Source: Salvator merianae (Eukaryota > Chordata > Lepidosauria > Squamata > Teiidae). Taken from it: a stretch of DNA of 64,000 bases. Below, one piece after another: positions 31,962 to 43,497 of this stretch. Each line of letters opens with the position of its first letter. The stretch's first letter is position 1. The notes under the pieces were generated by a model. That model made no database searches and was not told where the DNA came from. It worked only from the letters and a program-made list of their open reading frames with translations. Position numbers and translations under genes: made by a program. The stretch lies in the NCBI GenBank assembly GCA_003586115.2, contig QVOM02000126.1:7621925-7685924 (forward strand). The letters are read 5' to 3'.

Positions 31962-32169
31962 CTCACCTGCAGCAGTGGCCTGTGGCTTTAAGGGTGGGTG
32001 TTTGTAACTGGTCGGAAGTGCACGATTGCTGTTCACGGGGCCTCAAGGCCTCTGTACTGTCGCAGCTGCGACAGTACAGAGGCCTTGAGGCCCCGTGAAC
32101 AGCAATCGTGCACTTCCCGCCAGGTACGAACACCCAGCCTTAAAGCCACGGACCACTGCTGCTCACCTG
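31962..32169. mobile_element. Family E palindromic hAT-like MITE, copy 2 (104-bp perfect palindrome)
   Basis: Element 31970-32161 (192 bp) begins CAGCAGTGGCC and ends GGACCACTGCTG. An identical 8-bp duplication, CTCACCTG, lies at 31962-31969 and 32162-32169. The centre is cgcag|ctgcg at 32065/32066, the element midpoint. Positions 32014-32117 form a perfect palindrome with no spacer; outside this the arms differ at a few bases only. Confidence 0.95.
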
Positions 32170-32679
32170 CCAATAATGCTACCAATTCTGAAAGCTGGCA
32201 CCACTTCCATTTAGCTGCTGTGCTCTCCCTACTCCCATCAGCAACAACTGATTGCCAGGTGCCACTATCTGAACCACTCTACAAATCTGAAACATCGCAT
32301 TAAAGAGCTTGTACCAAGGCACAAGATCGCACAAGAATGCATATTCGTTTAACATGATAGTGCAGTGTCAGGGGCTCTTGCACTCTAAATGCTGCATTAA
32401 TCTTAGTTTTTAGCATATTATGCTCATCGTTGCCCTTAAAAAACTTCTGTAAATTTGTTTCCATGCATGTGCCCACCTTTGTTTATATATCCTATTGCAG
32501 AACTCAAGGCAGCATTCAAGTATTTTCCTATGGGTTTCCCAGGTTCTGATCATATGTAGGTATAAATGCAATTGACCTCTCCTATTGTTTGTTCAGAGAG
32601 TTTTTAACAAATGGAGTAACTACTCCAAACTAATGGAAGCAAAAGGCGGCTAGTGGGCACTAAAGGAACGTCTTACTGA

Positions 32680-33045
32680 ATTTATTTATTCACCTAGACC
32701 TGCCCTTACCTTAATATCTGCCAGCGAGACCCTCTTGTCTGTTCCTTCACCAAAAGGATAGAAACACATGAGAGGGCCTTCCTGGTGATAGCCCCCAGAC
32801 TATAAAATAACCTTTCCTTCAAGATGCATCAGGAACCCTCACTGTATACATTCAGATACCTGGTGAAGATACACCTCTTTACCCTAGCCTTTGGCTGAAG
32901 AAACAACCCCCTCTCCCCTTTCGGGCACTTCTGTTATTGTTTCAGTGAGTTAATTTTTAATGGTGTTTTTATTAGTTTAATTATGACCTTACCTGAGACC
33001 TTTGGCGGAATAAAAATACAAATAAATAAATAAATAAATAAATAC
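32680..33045 (+). mobile_element. L2-like LINE 3' end with AAAT tail
   Basis: gagggccttcctggtgatag, ccagactataaaataacc and cctggtgaagatacacctct are the decayed RT C-terminus. The 3' UTR ends in an AAAT microsatellite at 33013-33043. Confidence 0.72.
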
Positions 33046-33238
33046 TAGTCCTGATAACCGTACTACCTCAAGAACCAGTGGCTGAAGTCTGCCTCAGTGG
33101 AAATCAACTTGGAGATGGCTACTCCTATCAAATCTTGCTTTGGGGCTCTCCAGATACATTTGACTGGCCACTGGGAAAAAGCATGCACAAGTCCGGATCA
33201 GACGTATAATTGGTATTGCAGTGTTTATGAGTTTCTTA

Positions 33239-33708
33239 AACTCTTTCTGCATGGGTCCGTAATCAGGATTAAGGGCCTGCGTAGTAACAACCTGGCCCTG
33301 ATAGATCCACATGTTAATTTGAATCTAGGTGGCCACGCCCCCATTGGTCCACTCTGTCTGCTTTAGTTAAAGAGTGTAATTAAGATCTGGAAGAGTAATC
33401 AAGATCAGCAACTACTGGGGCAGAACAGCAGGCCCCAATCCTGAACAAGGAGTTGTGCAGTGCAGAGGCACACCTTCAAGTTTGGGACCAGAGGGGAGTG
33501 ATTTTGGCAGCGCACCAAAGTACATCCCAAAACATGTCCCACAGAGGCTCTGAGGCTAGGAACTCGTTTTCCTCCGAGGGCCCAGCCTCGAAGTGCGTGT
33601 GTATGCATCGAGGGCATGGCAACATGGTGTGGGCTGATCCTATCCCTGGCCAGAGTCAGCACCAGAACCACTGATTCCAATCACAGACCCTTCTGTGCAG
33701 GAAGGCCC
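33239..33708 (+). mobile_element. Family A MITE, long copy
   Basis: Left actctttctgcatgggtcc, right tctgtgcaggaaggccc, with TA just outside each end. The interior matches 19672 and 52035. Confidence 0.72.
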
Positions 33709-33998
33709 TATGACGCTTATTAGATTAGGAACGGCAGCTTTCCCCCTTGAAGCGCATGCTAAGCAGTAATTGTAGAAGGCCCAGTTCCAGAGCCCCATAC
33801 TCAGACTCAAGGGAAGGCACGATGCAGCTCTGCAGGTCGCAGTACTTCACTGGTCCTCGTGAAGTGCATGCAGACGCTGCAGTTGCAGAAGGAAGCCTCT
33901 ATAACCCTTTGTAAAAATTCCAGCTGCCCCTGTGACACACTCACTCCCGTTGGCGTAACTAGGTAACAATAGCCCAAAGGGCCTATAAATCAGCTCAC

Positions 33999-34214
33999 TT
34001 AAAGACAAGCAAGAGGTCTGTTTTCTTTGATCAAGCAGCTCTTGTTGAAGTCATTAAAGAGTTTGTAGAAACAAATCTTCTCCACATTTGCAAACACATA
34101 TGTGGCAGTATGCCACTGCCGTTGCTTAGACAGCTGGAGTCGGAGCTTATCCCGAAGTTTCCAAGCCAGCTCCCTCCTTTCTTCTATGGAACCACCCTGG
34201 CCTTCATTTTCTGG
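33999..34214 (-). other. Unidentified open frame of 71 codons in DAAM1 intron
   Basis: Open from just after a TGA to a TAA at 33999-34001, without an ATG. It reads PENEGQGGSIEERRELAWKL, RDKLRLQLSKQRQWHTATYV, FANVEKICFYKLFNDFNKSC, LIKENRPLACL. Composition is protein-like, rich in aromatic and basic residues. It overlaps no repeat that I can name. A gtgagc donor-like site directly follows the stop. It could be a retrocopy fragment, a fast-evolving exon on the DAAM1 strand, or chance. Not recognised. Confidence 0.3.
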
Positions 34215-34560
34215 TCACCTCAGGAGAGGCTAAACGTCTCTCCTCAAGTCTCAGGACCCCAGACCACCTGTAAGCATTGCTGAATTCCCCCTGCGCTTTG
34301 AAAGAGAAAATCTGCAAGTGGAATTAAGTGCCCATTTACACTAAACTGATCTTGGCAGTGCACCCAAGCTGGTGGGCACAAGCTGTACAAAGCGAAAAGG
34401 TAACTTTAATTAGGGTTGCATGCATGTAATTCTTCAGAAAAGGAAGGAGGTGGACCCTGGGCCACCATGGGAGTGTGTGTGTGGTTTCCAGTTGGTCCCA
34501 TGCCCTGTGCATTCGTATTTTGGCACAATGAAAGCACAACCTCCACTTGCTTCCTCATTG

Positions 34561-34755
34561 TAAGAACACAAGAGGAGCCTTGCTGGATCAGACCACGCCC
34601 TTTCTAGTCCAGCATCCTGTCTCACACAGTGGCCCACCAATGGCTTCCGGGCATCCTCAAGCAGAAGACAAGGGCAAAACCTTCACCTGCTCTCGACTCC
34701 CTGCCAACGGCCTTTAGAGGCATCCTGCCTGTCTCTCCAACCTGGAGGCAATACC
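34561..34755 (-). mobile_element. CR1-like LINE 3' end
   Basis: taagaacacaagaggagcct, gctggatcagaccacgccc, gcatcctgcctgtctctcca: reverse complement of the CR1-like 3' UTR. Confidence 0.85.
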
Positions 34756-35246
34756 ATTTCTCCACTGTGCAGTTTGGGGCCGGCCTGCAGCCTTCCTGAG
34801 AACTCAGTATCGAGTATAAGCCCTCAAAGAATAATCTCAGCTTTCATCTTCACAAAAGCATGCATCAAATCTTATAGCTAACAGATGATGGTTTCAAGAT
34901 GTGCACGGTTTGGTCTGACAGGGCCCAGGGTGTAGGACAGTAGAGAGGAGGTTGGCGTGATCATTAGGAGCCTCGTGTCAAGCTGCTCCATACGGGCACT
35001 GTATGTGCCAAATGGCCAAGTGGCTTGAAGCGGAGCTACCAGCCATCATCCCAAATTCCTTCCTACTGTTTTTGACTTGGCATACTGCCAAGTCCTCCCA
35101 AACGCTCATTTTTGTGTGCGCCCATGCAAGTCTGTCAGAAATCTGTTACTACACAGTTACTACTGCAACTAAGGGCCAGTGCAAAAATGCCAACATTTAA
35201 GTGCACAGTTTAACATGAGGAGGACAAGCCAAGCCATGGATTCATA

Positions 35247-35773
35247 GGCCCTTTCTGCATGGGACACTGTGCTGCAATAGGAAGGGGCCCAGAACTCTCC
35301 TTTCCACACGCTAGTGTGATTTACAGGAGGCCCCTTCCCCTCCTAGCATGCTCCGTCCACACAGGATGGAACGCAGACCAGGCCAGGGAACCCAAAATGG
35401 CGCCCTAGTCCAAAATGGTGCCCTAGTCCGATTCATCAGTAGACCTCGACACCAAGATCTACTGCTGTGCTAGAGGTAGACCGCACCGCCCTGGTCCATT
35501 AGATCATGGGGGATCCATTTCAGCGGTGCAACAGGGCGCACCACCAGAATGGGCTCCCAGGGGCTCCAAAGGCCAAGACCTTTCACTCCTGGCCTTTGGA
35601 GCATTTGGTGGCCTCTCACGGTGGCTTCGAAGCTGACGTGAGCGTTGGAGCTGGCATGGGGGCTGACTATCCCAGTGCAGATTTCCATTTCCAGAAGCTT
35701 GGGACTGGTTGCTAATCCAGGGATGAGGCGGCCCGCCTGCCCCGGGATAGTGCAGATAAGTGCAAAAAGGGGG
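35247..35773 (+). mobile_element. Family A MITE, long copy
   Basis: Left ggccctttctgcatgggaca, right aagtgcaaaaaggggg, TA outside both ends. Closest to the 45562 copy. Contains a direct repeat of the block ccctagtcc and aaaatggcgcc at 35393-35431. Confidence 0.75.
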
Positions 35774-36041
35774 ATATACCCCTTCCATCCCTCTGTTGTA
35801 ACAATACTGGAGAGTTCATATGTTTTTGCTTTCAACTCGCTGTGTTGTCTGAACCTGGAGAAGAAATGCGGTTAGTTATAATTGCCATTCACATAATGCC
35901 AGCCACGAACCACAGATGAAGTGGTCTCCCCTGCCCTTAACAAGGTTAAGAGTAGCGCAATCCCAGTTGGTCTATCGGAATACATTTTTTCCCCATCTTT
36001 TTTTCCCCAATGAATCATCGTTATTTTTTAATTATACTTAC

Positions 36042-36113
36042 AGCAGCCATGGAGTTAAGCTGGTCAATGTAGAACTCCGGCCAGCTTGTGGCTCCTTTAT
36101 TTTCTTCTTGCTC
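36042..36113 (-). CDS. DAAM1: DAAM1 exon (window exon 1 of 12): end of N-terminal GBD segment
   Basis: A 72-bp exon encoding 24 residues (EQEENKGATSWPEFYIDQLN, then SMAA). It starts after a ttcttctag acceptor and ends at a gtaagt donor, both phase 0. From memory of human DAAM1 this is about residues 92-115, within the GTPase-binding domain that takes part in Rho binding and in DAD-mediated autoinhibition. Human has D where this copy starts with E. It is the most 5' exon I can find; the preceding exon(s), with the start codon, must lie beyond 64000 because no match to the earlier residues was found in 36114-64000. The match is nearly residue for residue, so the identification is firm. Confidence 0.95.
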
Positions 36114-36584
36114 CTAGAAGAAATCAAACAGCATCAGAAGACATGAATAGGTTCTATGTTACTCCATGCAATGTAATTGTGATTCCCTAGCTGAGCTTTA
36201 TTCTTTGTAGGCTGGATCAACATCATCCAGTCTCGGTTGAGAGAGGATTTGAACCTTGAGCTCTACGCACTTTTAAGAAACCAGATGATTCCTGGGTGTC
36301 TTCAACTGCAGTTCCCATCAGATTCAGTTGGCATCAGCTGATGGAAATTGTAGTCAAAAACATATGAAGTCCACCATTTAGATGATGGCTACCCTATGGT
36401 AAAGGATTCAACTTCATGGGTTTTTTGCCGTCAAACATTCACAACAGCCTGTCATAATACTTTTCAACTCTCAAAATACATTTTAAAAGTAGGTCTGAAT
36501 AAACAGTAGTGGAGTAGTTGGGTTTTATCTAAAGACCTTTGCCACATTACAAAAATATCACACCCAATGAAGGGTATCCTTTTT

Positions 36585-36945
36585 TTAGGAACAACCATTT
36601 TATACTTTTGCAGTGTGTGTGAAATATTCAAGGGCTTTTCAGTGGTGGCCCCCAAGCTATGGAATTTACCTTCCATTTGAGGGGTACCAGGCCTTCACTG
36701 TATACATTTTGGTACCTCATTAAGACAGAACTTTTCTCCATGGCCTTGATTCATTAGAAGTTGCTTTCTCTACCTTGCTGTGCTGCATTTAGGTTTCTAT
36801 ATCCTTTTTTTTCCTTTGATATTTTCATGCTTTTAAATATTGCTTTTAAAGTTTTATATTAAGTTTTAAAAACTTTTTTTTCTTCATTGCCTGCTCTGGG
36901 AAAGATTCTATATACAGTGAATGAATGAATGAATAAATGAATATG
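36585..36945 (+). mobile_element. L2-like LINE 3' end with GAAT tail
   Basis: gggcttttcagtggtggccc, ccaagctatggaatttacct and cattaagacagaacttttct are the RT C-terminus; the element ends in a GAAT/AAAT microsatellite (36917-36943). It lies just upstream of the first DAAM1 exon seen. Confidence 0.75.
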
Positions 36946-37403
36946 GCAGGAAGGACTGTGCTTGTATTTCAACTATGGCAGTTATTTCTGACCCCTACAC
37001 CTATATACTAACATATGCATTTTTTTTTTCAAAACTGTATTCTTTTTTTTGTTTGTTTTTTTGCTGTGCATTTTCCCCTTCCTTCCTTGGTGATATGTTA
37101 GAGTCTACCCTGTACTTTATCCTAGTAGCTTAGGGCAACAATCTTGTATTTTGCATTTTGCCTTAAAATCTGCAAATAAGCCTATTGCCAGCACTAACAA
37201 TCCCAGGCTGATGCAACCGCCATCACTGCCTCTTACTGGAAATAATGGGCATCATATATACCAGTACATATACATAAGGTCTGCATGGGTACACCTAATC
37301 AGAGAAGGGAATAGCTGTTCTCCATCTTTACAAAAGCACCACTTTGCTCTATTTATGCATCTAATTTTCTACAGACATTGCGCCATCAAAAAGGAACAGT
37401 GTT

Positions 37404-37523
37404 TCCCACACAAGGTCCCTCCAGATGTTGTTGGACTAAAACTTCCATCATCTCCAGAATCATCCCTGAACACTTCCATGCTGGCTAGGCATGACAAGAG
37501 CAGTAGTCCAACAAAACTTGTCT
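37404..37523. repeat. Foldback DNA-transposon remnant
   Basis: tccagatgttgttggactaa and agtagtccaacaaaactt form the inverted arms, with gctggctaggcatgac between. Of the common TTGGACTACAACTCCCATC type. Confidence 0.6.
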
Positions 37524-37534
37524 GATATTCTGAT

Positions 37535-37830
37535 ATATTAGTACCAGAAGAGGTGGTGACAGCTACCATCCTGGGCAGCTTTAAGAAAGGGTTAGACAAA
37601 ATCCTGGAGGACAGGTGTATCAATGGCCACTAGATGCTGAGGTACCACCTCCAGGTTGGAGTGGCAAGGAGAATGCCTCTAAAGGCCATTTGCAAGAAAT
37701 CAAGAACAGGTAGCAGTTTTACCTTTGTCTTTGCTTGAGAATGTCCAGAAGCAATTGGTGGACCACAGCATTAGACAGGATGCTAGACTAGATGGGCTGT
37801 GTGGCTTGCTCCTGTAGTGCTTCAGCATTT
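37535..37830 (+). mobile_element. CR1-like LINE 3' end with RT tail
   Basis: gaagaggtggtgacagctac, gtcctggaggacaggtgtat-like text, then ctctaaaggccatttgcaag and gatgggctgtgtggcttg. Confidence 0.82.
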
Positions 37831-38743
37831 AGAAGCACCTTGGTCGAGAAACACAGGACTAAGACAAGTGCTTCCAATATTTTATCTTCAACCTTGCAAC
37901 AAGCTAGCACAGTGCAACTGCAAAAGCTGAACACATGAAAGTGTTTCACGTGAGCAAGCGGGTCATGAAACCGGACTACAAATTAGCTAGTCACCAGCAG
38001 CTGCTTCGGAATCCAGCTGCAGGTCATGAAACTCTCTAGAGGTAAGTCAGAAGACATATTGCTGTAGCATCCTCTAGCTGAGCCCTGCCTCTGAATGCCA
38101 TAGCAGACCTCCAACCCACTGGGGCCAGAAAACTATTCCCCTGTTGGTATCTGTCTGCTCAAGAGCAGGCAGTTTCAGGTGAGCAGTGGCTTGCGAGGGG
38201 AGGAGTGAGGTAGGAACTGCAGAAGCTGCCATTCCGTGCAGCAAACAGGGCTGTCAGCTAACTTGTGACCTGGAGTGGCAGCAAACTCAGAGGCTGCCTT
38301 GCTCCCTCCCCAAACTGGTTCTCGCCGGAAGCTGCCTGCACTTCAGGAGAAAGGTAATGTTAGAAAGGTAATGGTATTTCTGCACAGATAATACAGGAAA
38401 AGTTGCAGATGCTGCTATCTACAGAACATGGCAGGTAGAGAAATCCAAATAATTAGTGGCCTCCAGGTCATTTCACATAATTAGCACAGAGCAAGAATAA
38501 GTGAAACATTCTGCATGAAAGCACCTCAAATAGCTTTTGATTTATTCATTCAGAATCCTTACCTCAGTGCCCCTAAGCTGAGACTGGCTCATGAAATCTA
38601 GATGCCACTTCAGTTTACTAGATGTGGGTGGGGAAGGCAATACAAAACCGGCATGGACCTTGAATGCGTAGAGAGCTTTTGCGTTCTTGCCTTGCTGGTA
38701 GACTTCCCCAAGACATCTGCCTTGTTATTTATTTGTTGTTGGC

Positions 38744-39250
38744 ATTTCTGTACCACTCTGCACACTATGGCTATTCCTACAATTCACAGGGTAACCTGTG
38801 CTGCTGCAGCTTGCTCTAGGTAATCTGGCCCATGATGGGTCAAGGTTGCCTGGAGCCCACTCTAAAGACGGTCTGCTTTCCTGGTCCAAGGTCAAAGACC
38901 AGGAACGGAAGTTCCCAGCCTCCAAAGTTGCTGGCTGGGTGTTTTTTTTTTGACAAGGTGCCCAAATAGTGCATTTCTGGCATTGCTTCCAAGGTATAAC
39001 AACACTAGGTTGATATACCTGACCACAGTCCGCACTCTAGCTGCATGCTGATTGTGGTGCAGTATACCTGCTATAATGCTCTGTGAACTGTTTGTAAGCA
39101 GTCCTTGGTTGGAGCAGGATGTGGTGCCATTTTTGTTCTATAACCTGCTCCAAATCTCTGTCCAGAGTGGATGGAGCATACTAGTAATGTGTGTGTGTGT
39201 GGCTTTCGCTAAACCGCTCTATTTCTGCACCACAGTGCAGTCAGAGTGGC
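38744..39250 (-). mobile_element. Possible family A MITE, diverged
   Basis: Opens catttctgtaccactctgca and closes ctgcaccacagtgcag. The interior has aaagaccaggaacggaagtt and ggttggagcaggatg-type text. Similarity is partial and the ends are uncertain. Confidence 0.4.
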
Positions 39251-40780
39251 CTAGCAGGTCCCTCCGGCTGCCTGTGAGAATTAGTTGATGAACTAGACAG
39301 GGGATTATTCCAGTTTAGGAAGGAGTATAGATGATGGGAACTAAAGCCCAAGACCTCTGGAATACTTTAAACTGGTGTCCCTAAACTAGCCTGTGTGAGG
39401 GCTGTGAAGCTAAAATGGAGGTTTGTGAAGGGGATTATGGGAGTTTAGAGCAATATACAGAGTGCATTCCAGCTAAGCAGAAAGCAGGTAGTAGAATGTG
39501 CACAGCCAAGGCCAAGTAGCTTTGGCTAGGAACCAGGTCCCGTTGATTTTCTACGACACCTGTTACCAAGAAACCTGTCCTTTTGGGCCAAAAGAGCCTC
39601 CATGTGATTTTTTTTTTTTAAATCATGTTTATAGTGAACAGAAGACAAGGAGATAAAAAAGTACCACAAGAATACATACACATGTCGCCATACAAAATGA
39701 CGCAGAAGGTGCAGAGCATGCAGAATGAGCAGAATCCTTACCCTACCTAATTATACAGTCGTGTCTTTAATGCAGTCCCTATGCTGTGCAGTTGTGCCTT
39801 TGAATGCAAGGGAAAACACCTAGTGCTGCATCCAAACTGTAAGATATTGGAAATCCAAACTGTAAGATATTGGACTTTGTTATGTAAATCACTGCTGGCG
39901 ATGGGAAGCTAACAGTTTGGGAAAACAATGATTCATATAATATGGCAGTTTCGCACAATGAAATGAGTGTGCGATACAAGGGCCAACTAAACCAGACAAC
40001 ATAATTTTGTAGGTTATTGGCAGTTAGATGCTCTTAGCTTCTCTAGGGTCAAAAGGAAAAAAACAGCCCATATAAAAAAATAAAATTGGCCATATTGTTA
40101 CATATAAGACAGGGCGAGATCTGATACCCACTTTATACCCATCCTTCCTAGAACAGAAACTACAGTCCCTCTGAGTTTTTCATTGAATTAATCATGTATT
40201 TGAATATTTGTATTTAGTATGTTTTAATAATGCATTTTAACTTGTTTTGCATGGTTTAACCTTGTAAGCTGAGTGGAACATGATGAAGCAATAAGGCAGG
40301 GAACAAATATATATACATACAGGCAATCAGAATTTAATCTAGCATAATTTGCACATTTTAGCCTTCAGCACGGAACGAGATGCACAATCTTGCAAGGAAG
40401 CCAAGTTGGCCGGCAAAGCCGTTGGCCTCGCTGATAAAGCTGGTGAGTCTGCAGTCATTTCCCTTGGTCTCAGAGGAGAGCTGGGAGCCACAGCTGCTAC
40501 GAGCAGTGGATATCACTGAACAATCCACTGCAGGAAAATTAGGTCACCAGTAGACAAAACGGCTCACTCCGCTGGCAAACAGCCAAGAGCTGGTGTGACA
40601 AGTTCACAGGGAAAGAAAACAGTTATGCTTTTATACTGTACTGAAAGCTTAGACCCAGCGGAGAGCAGCTTTGGGAAAGGAGGAACCACATGACCAGAAT
40701 TTCAGGAACATGGAACCCAAGCCCAAATGTTTGGGCTCTGTGTTTTGATACACTTTCCACGTGCACGAGAAGATTTTGAT

Positions 40781-40963
40781 GTTGAGACCAGGGGCGGACG
40801 GCAGCTTTAAGCCTGGGTGTTCATACCTCACGCGAAGCGCGCCATGGCTGTTTGCGGGGCCTCCATGCTGCCTCAGTACGGAGGCCCCGCGAACGGCCAT
40901 GGCGCGCTTCGCGCAGGGCGTGAACACCCAGGCTTAAAGCTGCCGGCTGCTGCTGGTTGAGAC
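40781..40963. mobile_element. Family E palindromic hAT-like MITE, copy 3
   Basis: Element 40789-40955 (167 bp) begins CAGGGGCGGACGGCAG and ends CTGCCGGCTGCTGCTG. A perfect 8-bp duplication, GTTGAGAC, lies at 40781-40788 and 40956-40963. Arms share tttaagcctgggtgttca with a short central loop near 40872. It contains several GCGC/CGCG sites (cgcgaagcgcgccatgg). Confidence 0.93.
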
Positions 40964-41296
40964 ATCAACTCTGTTTTAGGCAGGACCTGGATAGGTTCAG
41001 AGGAAGAGAACAAGCGAAAGTGGGACACCACCTTCTGACACTTGCATTCTCCTGTAATTTTCAATGCAACGAGTATATGTGCCCAAACATCTCCCAGACT
41101 TGCCTTGTTCCATTTCCTGGCAGCTGGCCTCTGAAAGTGCATTACTTCCAATAGAAGACGTAACAAAAAGATAAGATATGCCCTGCCAAAGTGACCTGTG
41201 GCCTATTAAATCCAGAAACTTGTTTTCAGTGTTACAACTAGCTACTCTTGAAAGCCCACAAGGAGACCATAAGCACGCACCTTGCCCTGTTTACAA

Positions 41297-41855
41297 GGGT
41301 CTTTCTACATTGCCTGGCCATTATCTGGACCAGTAGGTCTGGACCAGCAAGACCTGCTGTTTCAGACCATAGCAAGATGTGGATTGGAACAGCATTGTCT
41401 GCACAACAGCGCTGGTCTAGAACGGTTCCCGCCCTGGCCTCGACGCTCACATGACCTTTGGGCTAGCCTCAAAAGCTCTGAAGGGCTAGAAATGAAAGTT
41501 CCTAGGGGAACACATTTTAGTGGTGTGGTTTGGTGAGCCACCAAAATGGGCTCCCTGGTACTCTGCAAAATGAAGGTGTCCCTTCTGGACATCTCCATGT
41601 TCTGGCCTGGACATTGTTGGTATGCCAGTAGTCCTTAATCTGGATCACACTCCATTCTGAGCAGACAGTGCGTACCAACAGGGGGCAATGCCTCCTGTAT
41701 TCCTCACTAACATGCAGAAGGGAGGCCTTTAGTGCAGAAGAAACTAGTGGGCCACTGTATGAAACGAGATGCTCGACCAGACGGGCCATAGCTTGATCCA
41801 GCAGAGCTCCTCTTATGTTCTTATGTAAGGAATACCAGCAAGTGCAGAAAGACCC
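41297..41855 (-). mobile_element. Family A MITE, long copy, interrupted by a CR1 piece
   Basis: Left gggtctttctacattgcc, right cagcaagtgcagaaagaccc. A CR1-like piece at 41735-41826 sits inside it, followed by resumption of family A sequence. Confidence 0.75.
41735..41826 (+). mobile_element. CR1-like LINE fragment nested in family A
   Basis: actagtgggccactgtatga, cttgatccagcagagctcct and cttatgttcttatg are the extreme 3' end of the CR1-like LINE. It lies within the 41297-41855 element. Confidence 0.78.
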
Positions 41856-41907
41856 AAGTCTCCCAGCAGCTAGCCTTGCAAGGCATACTGCCTCTGGCGA
41901 GCCTTTC

Positions 41908-42970
41908 TGAAACATAAAAACATAAGAACATAAGAGGAGCCCTGCTGGATTGGGCTATGGCCTATCTACTCCAGCATCCTGTCTCACACAGTGGCCCACC
42001 AATTGCTTCTGGGCATTCACAGGCAGAATATAGAAGCAAAACCTTCTCCTGCTCTTGACTCCCTGCAAATGGCCTTCAGAGGCATCCTGCCTGTCTCTCC
42101 AACTTGGAGGCAGTACCAAGGCATCTGTTCCAGTAGCCACTGATATACCTGACCTCCATGAATCTGTCCAATCATATAGCCATCAGAGGTGGCAAACCTC
42201 AATGGTCCCATCCTCCACGAATTTGATGTTGTCCAAGCTAGAGGCCACAACACATTTTATGGCAGGGAAACCATAGGTTTAATGATCCGCTATGTGAAAC
42301 AGCACTTCCCTTTTGTCTGTCTTGATTCTTCCAAGATTCATTTTTATTTGATGACGCCTGGATACGATGTTTTGGGAAACAGATGACACCTTCTCCTTAT
42401 CCATTCTGCCCATAACATGCTTCATCTTACGCACCTCTGCCACGTCCAATCTCATATGTCTCCTTTCTAGACTAAACAGCCCTAGCTTTTTCAGTCTTTC
42501 CAGTCCTGCTAGCCCCTTTACCATTTCAGTTCCCGTTGTCTGAACCTTTTTGATTGTGGTGGCCAAAACCTACGCAGTATTCCAGATGAGGTTGTAGCAC
42601 CCCCTTGTACAGAGGGAATGCATTACTGACAGTTCTCTTTTCTTACTCTTCCTAACGTGCTACTAGCCTTCTTTGTAGCTGAGCCATGTACACATTTGAA
42701 TGATATTGTCACTGAGCTGTTATTTAATGCTATGGCAAGATCTCTTTATTAGTCAGCCAGTTCAGATCCCATCTGCTTATAGGTGTATTGTGGACTTTTT
42801 TTTTTTGCACCACTATGCATCACTTTACCCTTGATTCACAATAAACAATATCTGGCCTTTTCCATATCCATTTCCCCAGAGAGCCAAGATCCTTTTGGAG
42901 CCCTTCACAGTCTCCTTGTGTTTTTATCACTCTGTACTCTGGGCAGTCACACTGCCATCAGGATTAGGGA
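41908..42970 (-). mobile_element. CR1-like LINE, longest copy, with RT remnant
   Basis: Besides the 3' UTR (41908-42250) this copy retains about 700 bp of reverse transcriptase. On the minus strand 42279-42566 reads LKKLGLFSLERRHMRLDVAE, VRKMKHVMGRMDKEKVSSVS and RIKTDKREVLFH, the decayed C-terminal RT of a CR1-like LINE. Upstream text to 42970 matches the region of the DLGV-type motif in other such elements. It is 5' truncated with many stops. Confidence 0.82.
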
Positions 42971-43023
42971 CGGAATGAGATAACTTTATGCAATTATATC
43001 CAAAACAAAGATCCGGACAATTT

Positions 43024-43497
43024 GGGTCTTTTGGCTTGGACTGCTCCAACCTACTGAAACGGTTTCCTGCTGGAGCAATCCAGCTGTCTCAGAACATGGC
43101 TGCCTGCACTTGGGACAGCTGTTCCTCGTGAGCCCACATATTGCCCCGAAGCCCCCACAAGCCCCCAAGGAACCCATCTCAGTGGCACAATTTGGTGCAC
43201 TGCCAAATTGGGTCCCCTTGCTAAATCAGCCCATGGAGGTGTGTGCCCTTCTGCATGCCTCCATGGGCCAGTCTACTCATGCGTAGACTGCAACAGATCT
43301 TTTAAAGGTCTACCACTGTCCCAGTCTAGGCAGCAATTTTGGAGCGCCTAGACCAGGCTAATTTCTGTCCTATGTGGACAGAGTGTGCTAGCACAGGGCA
43401 TGGCCTTTCTGTTCCACACCGGAGTGTGGAAGGGAGGGGACCAGGAGGGGACTGAGCCTCACACTGTACCAGCTTACCAGTAAGTGCGGAAAACCCC
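43024..43497 (-). mobile_element. Family A MITE, long copy (variant interior)
   Basis: Left gggtcttttggcttggactg, right cagtaagtgcggaaaacccc; pairs with the 8235 copy by its ggactgctccaacc block. Confidence 0.7.

Larger units (their letters stand above)
27581..36041 (-). other. DAAM1: DAAM1 intron (8,461 bp, GT-AG, phase 0)
   Basis: Donor gtaagt at 36041, acceptor tttacag at 27581. It holds family A elements, a 29119-29199 foldback, two family E palindromes, a paired inverted repeat at 31205-31665, an L2-like 3' end, a CR1-like fragment and an unidentified open frame at 33999-34214. I see nothing recognisable in about 27600-28130, 28610-29110, 29210-29890, 30130-31200 or 34760-35240. Confidence 0.9.
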
